Assembly: GCA_023429845.1 (NCBI GenBank)
Contig: JAEZCY010000194.1
Coordinates: 1-27,680, forward strand
Length of the DNA: 27,680 bases
Direction: 5' to 3'
Source of the DNA: Acidobacteriota bacterium
Lineage (GTDB): Bacteria > Acidobacteriota > Vicinamibacteria > Vicinamibacterales > Vicinamibacteraceae
Below the pieces are notes generated by a model, which was given only the letters and a program-made list of their open reading frames with translations, made no database searches and was not told the origin of the DNA. Below are positions 7,263 through 14,789 of this stretch, in pieces. Numbering within the stretch: position 1 is the first letter of the stretch; each line of letters starts with the position of its first letter. A program made the position numbers and the translations under genes.

Positions 7263-8177
7263 TCAGGTTCGGACCCTGTGTCCGGTGAGTCGGAGGAAGA
7301 CGTCTTCGAGGGACGCGCTTCGTGATTGCAGGTCGGTTGCGTGGATGCGGTGCTGCGCGAGGCATCGCACGACGTCGTCCAGCAGGTCGTCGCCGGCGCC
7401 ATGCACGAGCAGCGCACGGCCCGCGCGCTCCACGCGCTGCACTGAGCCGCACGCCCCCAGCAGGTCGGCTGCCCGGCCGTCGTCGGTCGAGATCGACACG
7501 GCGCGCTCCGGGCAGTGGCGCGCCACCAGCGCGGCGGGGGCGCCGATGTCCACGACCCGGCCGGCGTCGATGATGGCGACGCGGTCGCAGAGGCGCTCGG
7601 CCTCCTCCATGAGGTGGGTCGTCAGTATCACCGTCTTGCCGCGGGCGCGTATCCCGCGCACGAGATCCCAGATCGCGCGCCGGGCCTGCGGATCGAGACC
7701 CGTCGTGAGCTCGTCCAGCACGACGATTTCGGGGTCGTGGATGAGCGCGAGGGCGATGAAGAGTCGCTGTTTCTGCCCGCCAGACAGCGTCATGAACCAC
7801 GCGTGCTGCTTCTCGAGCAGCCCCAGCTGTTCGAGCAGGCGCGTGCCATCGACGGGACGACGGTACAGGGAGGCCCAGAACCCGATGGCCTCCCGCACCG
7901 TGATGCGCTTCTGCAGCTGTGATTCCTGCAACTGAACGCCCACACGCTGCAGGAGCCTGGCGGCGTCGCGCCGCGGATCGAGACCGAGCACGCTGATGGT
8001 GCCGGAGTCCGGCGCGCGCAGCCCCTCGAGGCACTCGAGCGTCGTCGTCTTGCCCGCGCCGTTCGGGCCGATGAGCCCGAAGATCTCGCCCTCGCGGACT
8101 TCGAACGACACGTCGTCCACCGCACGGACCCGCCCATAGTGCTTGCGGAGCGCGGCGACGCGAACCACTGTCGTCAT
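7263..8177 (-). CDS. ABC-2 transporter ATP-binding protein
   Basis: The 304-residue product is the nucleotide-binding subunit of an ABC exporter of the DrrA/CcmA type. It has Walker A GPNGAGKT (37-44), Q-loop Gln82/Gln84 region (VQLQE), signature LSGGQ (131-135), Walker B IVVLDE (151-156) with catalytic Glu156, and H-loop His188 (TTHLMEEAE). Walker B is followed by Leu instead of the usual Pro (DEL for DEP), a variant seen in this subfamily. The C-terminal 80 residues form the DrrA-type accessory domain. It is encoded 25 bp after yceI and 10 bp before the permease, all on the minus strand. ATG 8177 has only a weak upstream AGGG. Confidence 0.95.
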   Translation of the reverse strand: MTTVVRVAALRKHYGRVRAVDDVSFEVREGEIFGLIGPNGAGKTTTLECLEGLRAPDSGTISVLGLDPRRDAARLLQRVGVQLQESQLQKRITVREAIGFWASLYRRPVDGTRLLEQLGLLEKQHAWFMTLSGGQKQRLFIALALIHDPEIVVLDELTTGLDPQARRAIWDLVRGIRARGKTVILTTHLMEEAERLCDRVAIIDAGRVVDIGAPAALVARHCPERAVSISTDDGRAADLLGACGSVQRVERAGRALLVHGAGDDLLDDVVRCLAQHRIHATDLQSRSASLEDVFLRLTGHRVRT

Positions 8178-8202
8178 CGCGCCCTAGGGTACGACGTCCG
8201 CG

Positions 8203-8751
8203 CTACTGCTGCGGCACCGCCTGCACCGACAGGTCGATCTTCACATCGTCGCCGACCAGAAAGCCGCCCGTTTCGAGCGCCGCGTTCCAGTTGAGCCCGT
8301 AGTCCTTGCGGTTGATCGAGTAGGTCGCCTCGAACGCGATCCGCTCGTTGCCCCACGGGTCCTTGGCCTTCCCGAGAAAGGTCACGGGCAGGGTGATCTC
8401 GCGAGTGACGTCACGGATGGTGAAGTTGCCCGTCACGTCGAACTGGTCGTCGCTGCGCTTCGAGATGCTCGTGCTGGCGAACGTGATGGTGCTGAACTTC
8501 TCCGTGTCGAAGAAGTCGGCCGAACGCAGGTGCGTGTCGCGATCCTTCTGGTTCGTGTCGATGCTGGCCGCCTGGATGGTGAAGGTCACCTGCGAGCGCT
8601 GTGGATCGGCCGCGTCGAACGCGATGGTGCCCTCGAACTCCGCGAACCGTCCGCGAACCTTCGTGATGAGGTGACGCACCTGGAAGTTGGCTTCGGAGTG
8701 GGCCGCATCGATCGTGTAGGTCTTCACCTGTGTGTCAGTCGTCGTTGTCAT
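8203..8751 (-). CDS. YceI-family lipid/isoprenoid-binding protein
   Basis: The 182-residue product is a single YceI domain (lipocalin-like beta-barrel that binds polyisoprenoids or other amphiphiles). Family marks are the opening TYTIDAAHSEANFQVRHL, the KVRGRFAEFEG block, SIDTNQKDRDTHLRSADFFD, the middle FTIRDVTREITLPV and the closing DYGLNWNAALETGGFLVGDD. There is no signal peptide: the N-terminus is a Thr-rich hydrophilic stretch, so this version is predicted cytoplasmic, unlike E. coli YceI. ATG 8751 has AAAGGA at good spacing. It lies between the MarR gene (64 bp upstream) and the ABC exporter genes (25 bp downstream), so the four may form one array. Confidence 0.95.
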   Translation of the reverse strand: MTTTTDTQVKTYTIDAAHSEANFQVRHLITKVRGRFAEFEGTIAFDAADPQRSQVTFTIQAASIDTNQKDRDTHLRSADFFDTEKFSTITFASTSISKRSDDQFDVTGNFTIRDVTREITLPVTFLGKAKDPWGNERIAFEATYSINRKDYGLNWNAALETGGFLVGDDVKIDLSVQAVPQQ

Positions 8752-8774
8752 TTGCGTTCCTTTCGGGAATGAAG

Positions 8775-8810
8775 AGTCGGGATTCGGTAGTCGGGGATTC
8801 GGGATTCCGG
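8775..8810. repeat. Short degenerate direct repeats between marR and yceI
   Basis: GGGATTC occurs three times (8779, 8794, 8801). The first two copies sit in a longer repeat, AGTCGGGATTCGG versus AGTCGGGGATTCGG. They fill half of the 64-bp marR-yceI gap, just upstream of the yceI Shine-Dalgarno. The function is unknown; it may be a slippage-prone low-complexity tract or a binding array. Confidence 0.5.
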
Positions 8811-8815
8811 ATCGG

Positions 8816-9331
8816 TTACGGAACCGGGGCGTCGTCCGGTGCGCTTCGGCGGGGCGTGTCCTGAGTATCCGCGTGGCGTAGCACCGCGAGCATGTCGTTC
8901 AACCGGCGCAGTTGCTCGGGCGCCAGTCGGCCCATCGACGACTCGAGATACGTCGTCACGACGCCGTCCAGCGAGTCGAGCGTCGTCAGGCCGTTCCGGG
9001 TGATGCGCGTGGTCACGTAGCGGCGGTCCTCGCCACCGCGCGCTCGTGCAATCAGACCGGTCTCCTCGAGCCTGTCGAGCAGGCGAGTGACGTCGGGGAC
9101 GCGGCGCACCATGCGCTCGCCGATCTCGCTGCGGCAGAGGCCCGTTTCTGCTGCGCCCCGGAGGATGCGCAGCACGTTGTACTGCGTGGCCGTGATGCCC
9201 GATGGCTTCAGCGCGGTTTCGAGGGCGTGCTCGAGCACGGCTGCCGTGCGTTGCAGCCCCACGAAGGCCTCTTCGAGAGGCGACCGGAATGGCCGCGTCT
9301 GTTTCAGTTCGCCCTGCAGGTCAATCTGCAT
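8816..9331 (-). CDS. MarR-family transcriptional regulator
   Basis: The 171-residue product matches MarR regulators: an N-terminal dimerisation helix (EEAFVGLQRTAAVLEHALETAL), then a winged helix-turn-helix. That region includes ITATQYNVLRIL, LCRSEIGERMVRRVPDVTRLLDRLEETGLIAR, with the wing GGEDRRYVTTRITRNG and C-terminal dimerisation helices. It most likely represses its own transcription and the downstream yceI-ABC genes, released by a small ligand. ATG 9331 is the only Met before the DNA-binding domain. It has no Shine-Dalgarno but lies exactly where transcription from the upstream promoter should begin. The frame remains open upstream, but that would cross the promoter. The last 15 residues are a Pro/Asp-rich tail. 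Confidence 0.93.
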   Translation of the reverse strand: MQIDLQGELKQTRPFRSPLEEAFVGLQRTAAVLEHALETALKPSGITATQYNVLRILRGAAETGLCRSEIGERMVRRVPDVTRLLDRLEETGLIARARGGEDRRYVTTRITRNGLTTLDSLDGVVTTYLESSMGRLAPEQLRRLNDMLAVLRHADTQDTPRRSAPDDAPVP

Positions 9332-9337
9332 GTGATC

Positions 9338-9366
9338 ACTATAGATGTTTAAACACGCATTGTCAA
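9338..9366 (-). promoter_or_regulatory. Strong sigma-70-type promoter of marR with palindromic operator in the spacer
   Basis: On the minus strand a perfect TTGACA (9366-9361), a 17-bp spacer and TATAGT (9343-9338) form a near-consensus promoter. The spacer holds the perfect 10-bp palindrome TGTTTAAACA (9346-9355), the kind of AT-rich dyad MarR proteins bind; binding there would block RNA polymerase and give autoregulation. The -10 ends 7 bases before the A of the marR ATG, so initiation should fall on or next to the start codon and the mRNA should be leaderless. Confidence 0.75.
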
Positions 9367-9384
9367 CCCTTCGATAGCGGTCGC

Positions 9385-9403
9385 GCCGGGCCGGTGGCCC
9401 GGC
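9385..9403 (-). terminator. GC-rich hairpin downstream of the reaction-centre-type cytochrome
   Basis: GCCGGGCC, loop GGT and GGCCCGGC form a perfect 8-bp stem, 27 bp after the cytochrome stop codon and just before the marR promoter. It probably ends the cytochrome transcript; no T-run is seen. Confidence 0.4.
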
Positions 9404-9429
9404 CCGCGCGCTGATGCGTGTGGTGAACG

Positions 9430-9957
9430 TCAGCCCTGACGAGCAGGGGGCGTCTGCGGCGCGCCCGGCTTGGGTTCGGGCCGCTTCGTTGGCGGGTGTC
9501 GCTGGCCCTGATGGCAGCTGTAGCAGGTGACGCGCTGTTGGCCGGCCGGTGGTTCGTCGCCGACCTCGGTGGGGAAGCTCTGGTTGACGGCGTCCGTGTA
9601 CTTCATCATCGCGCGCGTCGCTTCCTTGTTCTCCTTGCGATCGCTGGCGAAGTTGTACGACTCCCAGTCGCTGGGATCCGACCCTGCGACGTGGCAGTAC
9701 ACGCATCGCACGCCCATCGCCTCGTTGAAGCCGCGCATCACGTCGAGCAGCTGCTTCCGATCGATGTCCTTGGGCAGCAGCTTCAGATTCTTCGGCTCGG
9801 GGGGCAGCCAGTTCGGGTCTCCGGGGCCGCCCTGACCGCCTGGCTGAGCTGCCGCGGCGGGCTGGCCCGGAGCAGGCGCGGCAGGCGCCTGGCCGGTCAC
9901 GGTGATGACGGTGCCGCACAGGACGGCGGCGGCGAGAGAGGCCACGCCTCGCATCAT
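9430..9957 (-). CDS. Reaction-centre-cytochrome-type dihaem c-type cytochrome, secreted
   Basis: The 175-residue product begins with a signal peptide (hydrophobic 4-22). A low-complexity Ala/Pro/Gly/Gln linker (24-48) follows, then a compact domain with two haem sites: CVYCH (85-89) and CYSCH (145-149). The spacing and the context NLKLLPKDIDRKQLLDVMRGFNEAMGVRCVYCH match the family related to the photosynthetic reaction-centre cytochrome c subunit. That family is common in non-phototrophic acidobacteria, where it presumably carries electrons in the periplasm. A Pro-rich tail ends it. ATG 9957 and ATG 9954 are adjacent; GAGGAG lies 5 or 8 bp upstream, so either could serve. It follows the peptidase gene by 171 bp on the same strand. 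No reaction-centre gene is visible here. Confidence 0.88.
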   Translation of the reverse strand: MMRGVASLAAAVLCGTVITVTGQAPAAPAPGQPAAAAQPGGQGGPGDPNWLPPEPKNLKLLPKDIDRKQLLDVMRGFNEAMGVRCVYCHVAGSDPSDWESYNFASDRKENKEATRAMMKYTDAVNQSFPTEVGDEPPAGQQRVTCYSCHQGQRHPPTKRPEPKPGAPQTPPARQG

Positions 9958-10128
9958 TCGATCTCCTCGAGCAGACAGCTTTGCTCTGATGCGCGAGATG
10001 CTACCGCAAGTCAGGGCCGATGTGTCGAAGGACGGCGCCGATGGACCGTGCCTCGGGTGCGACCTGCTGCAGGGCTGCGCCCGCACCAGCCAGGCACAGC
10101 AGAGCCGTACCCGCAGGAGGAACCCCGC

Positions 10129-12300
10129 TCACGGCACGGGCGCCGCGGCCTGGGGCGCGCTGCCGGTCGGGAACCCGCGGTTCTTCAGCAGGGCGTTCAC
10201 GTCGGGTTCACGGCCGCGGAACTTGCGATAGGCCTCCGCGCGATCGATGCTGTTCCCGGTGGCGAGGATGATGCTGGCGAACCGTTCGGCGACCTTCGGA
10301 TCCCACGGGTCGCCGGCCTCCTCGAACGCCGCCCACGCGTCGGATGCCATCACGTCCGACCACAGGTAGCTGTAGTAGCCGGCCGAGTAGGCGTCGGACG
10401 TGAAGAGGTGGTTGAACTGCGGCAACCGATGCCGCATCGCGATCTGCGGCGGGTTGCCGATGTCGGCCAGCGTCTCGCGCTCGAACGTGTCGGGATCGAC
10501 GATGCCGTCGGGCAGCGTGTGCAGCCGCATGTCGACGATGGCCGAGGAGAGGTACTCGACGGTCGCGTAGCCCTGGTTGAACTTCTCGGCGTTCTTCACC
10601 TTGTCGACGAGCGCCTGGGGCATGGGCGCGTTCGTCTTGTAATGACGCGCGTACTTGTCGAGCACGTCGCGCGTCAGCACCCAGTTCTCGTGCACCTGGC
10701 TCGGGAACTCGACGAAGTCGCGTGGCGTGCCGGCAAGGCCCGGGTACGTCACGTTCATCAGCAGGCCGTGCAGCGCGTGCCCGAACTCGTGGAACAGCGT
10801 CTCGGTGTCGTCCAGGCTGATGAGCACCGGCTCGCCGGCCGCGCCCCTGACGAAATTGTTGTTGTTGGAGGTGATCGGCGTGATCGGCCCATCGAACGCC
10901 CGCTGGCCGCGATAGCCCGATGCCCAGGCGCCCGAGCGCTTGTACTGTCGCGCGAAGTCGTCGCGGTAGAAGACGCCGACGTGCCGTCCGGTCGCCTTGT
11001 CCTTGACCTCGTAGACCCGCACGTCCGGATGGAACGCGGGAACCTGCCCGGTGATCTCCGTGAAGGTGAGGCCATACAGTCGCTCCGCCATGTAGTAGGA
11101 GGCCGCGATCATGTTGTTCAACTCGAAGTACGGCTTCATCTCGTTGGTGTCGAGCGCGTACTTGGCGTTGCGCACCTTCTCGGCGTAGTACAGGTAATCC
11201 CAGGGTTCGATCGTGAGGGACTGGCCTTCGCTGGTGGCGATGGCCTGCATGTCGGCGACCTCTTCCTGCACCCGCGCCACGGCCGGCTTCCACACGCGGA
11301 GCATGAGGTCCATGGCCTTGGCCGGGTCCTGCGCCATGGTGTCGTTCATGCGCCAGTGCGCATGGGTCTGGTAGCCGAGGAGCTTCGCCCGCTCGGCGCG
11401 CAGCTTGACGATTCGCGCAATCACCGCGTTGGTGTCGTGTGCGCCACCGTTGTCGCCGCGGTTCTTGAACTTCTTCCAGACCTCTTCGCGCAGGTCGCGG
11501 CGTGACGAGAAGGTGAGGAAGGGGTCCACCGACGACCGCGTGTTGACGACGGCCCACTTGCCGGGCAGCTTGCGCTCCTCGGCAGCAGCCTTGTAGGCCG
11601 ACACGAGTGCGGCCGGCAGGCCCGCGAGGTCCGCATCGGTCTCGAGCACCGTCCAGGTGTCTTCGTCGGCAAGCACCCTGGTCGCGAAGTCGGAGAAGGC
11701 ACTCGCCAGTTCCTGGTTGATGCGCGACAGTTCCTTCTTCTCGGCGGCGCCGAGCCGTGCGCCCTGCCGCACGAAGCTGTCGTGCAGCCGCGTCGCCAGC
11801 CGCTGCTGTTCGGCACTGAGGCTCGACGATCCGAGGCTGGCGTATACGGCCGCGATGCGGGCGAAGAGCTTCTCGTTGAAGACGATCTCGTCGTCTGCGG
11901 CCGCGAGGATCGGCGACATCTCGCGGTCCAGCGCCTGGTACTCCGGCGTGTTGCGGTTGTTGGTCATGACGCCGAACAGCACGTCCACGCGACCGAGCGG
12001 GCGGCCCGCCCGCTGCAACGCCTCGATGGTGTTGGCAAACGTCGGAGGCGCCGGGTCGTCCGCGATGGCGCCGATCTCCTTGCGCTGCATCTCGATGGCG
12101 GCAAGGAACGCCGGCTTGAAGAGCGCCGGCTGCACCTTGTCCCAGGGCGGCACGCCGCCGTACGGGCCTGTCCACTGGTCCAGAAGCGGGTTATCGGTCG
12201 TCGGCGAGGGCGGGGTGGCGGGCTGCGCGTGGGTCGGCACGGGGGTCACGGTGAGAGCCAACGCCGCGGCGCCGGCACGAATGACGGTCTTGAAGGGCAA
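10129..12300 (-). CDS. dcp: Secreted M3-family metallopeptidase, peptidyl-dipeptidase Dcp type
   Basis: The 723-residue product is a zinc oligopeptidase of family M3, which removes C-terminal dipeptides or cleaves short peptides. It has a signal peptide (about 1-25, ending THAQ), a long helical N-terminal half, and the zinc site HEFGH (504-508) with third ligand Glu531 in DFVEFPSQ. Substrate-loop segments GVFYRDDFARQYKRSGAWASGYRGQ (its start near 442) and PDGIVDPDTFE are typical of Dcp. E. coli Dcp is about 680 aa and periplasmic or cytoplasmic; here export is clear. The start is TTG 12300, chosen because a perfect GGAGG lies 7 bp upstream and the signal peptide begins there. It is divergent from the octahaem cytochrome gene. 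Confidence 0.94.
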   Translation of the reverse strand: MPFKTVIRAGAAALALTVTPVPTHAQPATPPSPTTDNPLLDQWTGPYGGVPPWDKVQPALFKPAFLAAIEMQRKEIGAIADDPAPPTFANTIEALQRAGRPLGRVDVLFGVMTNNRNTPEYQALDREMSPILAAADDEIVFNEKLFARIAAVYASLGSSSLSAEQQRLATRLHDSFVRQGARLGAAEKKELSRINQELASAFSDFATRVLADEDTWTVLETDADLAGLPAALVSAYKAAAEERKLPGKWAVVNTRSSVDPFLTFSSRRDLREEVWKKFKNRGDNGGAHDTNAVIARIVKLRAERAKLLGYQTHAHWRMNDTMAQDPAKAMDLMLRVWKPAVARVQEEVADMQAIATSEGQSLTIEPWDYLYYAEKVRNAKYALDTNEMKPYFELNNMIAASYYMAERLYGLTFTEITGQVPAFHPDVRVYEVKDKATGRHVGVFYRDDFARQYKRSGAWASGYRGQRAFDGPITPITSNNNNFVRGAAGEPVLISLDDTETLFHEFGHALHGLLMNVTYPGLAGTPRDFVEFPSQVHENWVLTRDVLDKYARHYKTNAPMPQALVDKVKNAEKFNQGYATVEYLSSAIVDMRLHTLPDGIVDPDTFERETLADIGNPPQIAMRHRLPQFNHLFTSDAYSAGYYSYLWSDVMASDAWAAFEEAGDPWDPKVAERFASIILATGNSIDRAEAYRKFRGREPDVNALLKNRGFPTGSAPQAAAPVP

Positions 12301-12360
12301 CGGAAATCCTCCAGCGGTTCACCATGGTAGACGCTTCCGGGCGGCTGTGGAGCGGCCCGT

Positions 12361-14757
12361 GTGGTACAGCTGTATGGCCGCTTTCCGCCGCGCCGCTCCC
12401 GCATGCTCCTACACGCCCGCTCGGGGCTCGTCCTCGTCGCTCTCGTCAGCCTGCTCGGCATTGCCGGCTGCAGCGGCAGCCAGGAGGCGGCGGGCGTGGC
12501 GTCGGACGACGTCTCCCGCTCGGCCGCTGCTGGACAGACGGCCACCTTCGTCGGTCGGAGCCGATGTGCGAGCTGCCATCAGGAGCAGGACACGCAGTGG
12601 CAGGGCTCGCATCACGACCGCGCCATGCAGGAGGCGACGGGCGATACCGTGCTCGGCGACTTCCGGGACCGGGTGTTCACGTACGCGGGCGTCACGACGC
12701 GATTCTCCACGCGCGACGGACGCTTCGTCGTCCGCACGGACGGTCCGGACGGCAGCCTGCAGGACTTCGAGGTCGCCTACGTATTCGGCGTGTATCCACT
12801 GCAGCAGTACCTCGTCGGCTTTCCGGATGGCCGGTACCAGGCGCTCAGCATCGCCTGGGACAGCCGGCCCAGGGCAGACGGCGGGCAGCGGTGGTTCCAC
12901 CTGTACCCGGACGAGCGCGTCACGCACGCGGACCCGCTGCACTGGACGGCGTTCAGCCAGAACTGGAACGCCCAGTGCGCCGTCTGCCACTCCACCAACC
13001 TGCGCAAGGGATATGACCGGGCTGGCGATGCATACCGCACCACCTGGTCCGAGATCGACGTCTCGTGCGAGCAGTGCCACGGCCCGGCATCGGCGCACGT
13101 GCGCTGGGCCGAACATCGGCGTCCCGGTGACGCGACGGACGCACTGACTGCGGCCGACATGGGCATCGTCTCACCGCTGCGCGAGCGTCGCGGCGCGCGG
13201 TGGACGATGCAGTTGACGACGGGGATTGCGAGACGGAGCGCTGGGCCCGATGCGCTGGGCACCGAGGTGGGCGTGTGTGCGCCGTGTCATGCACGCCGCG
13301 CGGAGCGATTCGACGCACACGTGCCGGGGCGGCCGTTCCTCGAGTCCTATCGTCCGAGCCTGTTGTCGGAGGGTCTGTACCACCCCGACGGGCAGGTGCG
13401 GGACGAGGTCTACGAATACGGGTCGTTCGTCCAGAGCCGCATGTATGCGGCCGGCGTCACGTGTTCCGACTGCCACGACCCGCACAGCCTGAAGTTGCGG
13501 GCGGAAAGGAACGGGGTGTGCGCACCGTGTCATCTGCCGTCCCGGTTCGACGCCGCCGCCCATCACGGACACCAACCAGGTACGCCCGGGGCGTCGTGCG
13601 TCGCGTGCCACATGCCGGCCGCCACTTTCATGGTCGTGGACCGCCGCCACGACCATGGCTTCCGCGTACCGAGGCCCGACCTCACGGCGGTGACGGGCGC
13701 GCGAGACGCCTGCACGCAATGCCATACCGATCGGACACCCGCCTGGGCGGCTGCGGCGCTCGATCGCTGGAAGACGCCGACATGGCGCGCGCGGCCGCAG
13801 TTTGCCGAGACCTTCGCGGCGGCGCGGCAGGGAAGGGCTGCCGCGATGCCCGCGCTCACTGCCATCGCACGGGATGCAAGACAGCCTGGCATCGTGCGCG
13901 CGACGGCCGTGGAACTGTTGCAGGTGCACGCTCCCGCGCAGCTGGAGCCGACGCTCGATGCGTTGGCGGCCGCGGACGATCCGCTCGTGCGGCTGTCGGT
14001 GGCGCAGGCGCTACCCCAGTTCGACCCGGCCGCCCGGGCGCGTGTCGGCGGGCGGTTGCTGCAGGACCCACTGCGCGCCATCCGGGTGGATGCCGCCGCC
14101 GCAGTCGACGGCGACGCCGCGGAGTGGCTTCCCGCGCCGCAGCGCCGGGCGTTGACGCAGGCGCTGGGCGAGTTGCAGGCATCGGACGTGTTCAACGGCG
14201 ACAGACCGGAGTCCTACGTCAGCATGGCGTTGCGCGCGGAACGCGCTGGCGATCTGCCGCGCGCGCGATCCGAGTACGAAGCGGCCACCCGGTACGCGCC
14301 ATGGTTCCTGCCGCCGTACGTGAATCTCTCCGACGTGCAGCGCCGGCTTGGCGACGAAGCGGGCGCGGAACGCACCTTGCGGCGCGGGCTGTCGGTGGCG
14401 CCCGACGACTCCGGTCTCCTGTATGCGTTGGGGTTGTCGTTGCACCGGCAGCAGCGAACGGGGGAGGCGACCGACGCCCTGAGACGGGCGGCGCAACGAT
14501 CGCCCGACATTCCTCGGTACCCCTTCGCCTACGCGCTCGCCCTCGAAGCCCAGAGTCGCATCCCCGACGCGCTGACGGTGATCGACGCCGCACTCGAGCG
14601 CCATCCCGACGATCGCGACCTGCTCGACGCGGGGCTTGGCATGGCGCGGAAGGTGGGTGACGAGGCGCGGGCGAGGGCGTACGTACGTGGGTTGCTGCGC
14701 ATCGCGCCCGACGATCCGTCGCTGGCGGCGCTCGCACGCCGGCTGGGCGTCATGTAG
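12361..14757 (+). CDS. Octahaem c-type cytochrome lipoprotein fused to HEAT-like and TPR repeats
   Basis: The 798-residue product has a lipoprotein signal with lipobox IAGC (Cys37 from the GTG start) and then eight CXXCH haem sites between residues 69 and 455: CASCH, CAVCH, CEQCH, CAPCH, CSDCH, CAPCH, CVACH and CTQCH. A HEAT-like helical region (about 490-590) follows, then four or so tetratricopeptide repeats (about 615-795, with APWFLPPYVNLSDVQRRLGD and similar). It should sit on the periplasmic face of a membrane, moving electrons while the repeats hold partners. The electron acceptor is unknown; members of this broad multihaem-TPR group are common in acidobacteria and planctomycetes. GTG 12361 has GGAG 8 bp upstream; ATG 12403 would give a shorter signal peptide without SD and is a real alternative. 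nit-type hydrolase follows. Confidence 0.9.
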   Translation: MVQLYGRFPPRRSRMLLHARSGLVLVALVSLLGIAGCSGSQEAAGVASDDVSRSAAAGQTATFVGRSRCASCHQEQDTQWQGSHHDRAMQEATGDTVLGDFRDRVFTYAGVTTRFSTRDGRFVVRTDGPDGSLQDFEVAYVFGVYPLQQYLVGFPDGRYQALSIAWDSRPRADGGQRWFHLYPDERVTHADPLHWTAFSQNWNAQCAVCHSTNLRKGYDRAGDAYRTTWSEIDVSCEQCHGPASAHVRWAEHRRPGDATDALTAADMGIVSPLRERRGARWTMQLTTGIARRSAGPDALGTEVGVCAPCHARRAERFDAHVPGRPFLESYRPSLLSEGLYHPDGQVRDEVYEYGSFVQSRMYAAGVTCSDCHDPHSLKLRAERNGVCAPCHLPSRFDAAAHHGHQPGTPGASCVACHMPAATFMVVDRRHDHGFRVPRPDLTAVTGARDACTQCHTDRTPAWAAAALDRWKTPTWRARPQFAETFAAARQGRAAAMPALTAIARDARQPGIVRATAVELLQVHAPAQLEPTLDALAAADDPLVRLSVAQALPQFDPAARARVGGRLLQDPLRAIRVDAAAAVDGDAAEWLPAPQRRALTQALGELQASDVFNGDRPESYVSMALRAERAGDLPRARSEYEAATRYAPWFLPPYVNLSDVQRRLGDEAGAERTLRRGLSVAPDDSGLLYALGLSLHRQQRTGEATDALRRAAQRSPDIPRYPFAYALALEAQSRIPDALTVIDAALERHPDDRDLLDAGLGMARKVGDEARARAYVRGLLRIAPDDPSLAALARRLGVM

Positions 14758-14789
14758 GACGGTCGCGCGCCATCGGTGATACTTGCCGC

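Noticed and set aside
7253..7417. Longer start for the ABC permease
   Set aside because: It would add about 55 Ser/Thr/Cys-rich residues encoded inside the ATPase gene; GTG 7252 with a nested SD is far better.
9496..11505. 669-residue plus-strand frame opposite the M3 peptidase and cytochrome
   Set aside because: Long only because stops are rare in this GC-rich frame; the opposite strand has full-length families with intact motifs, signal peptide and SD.
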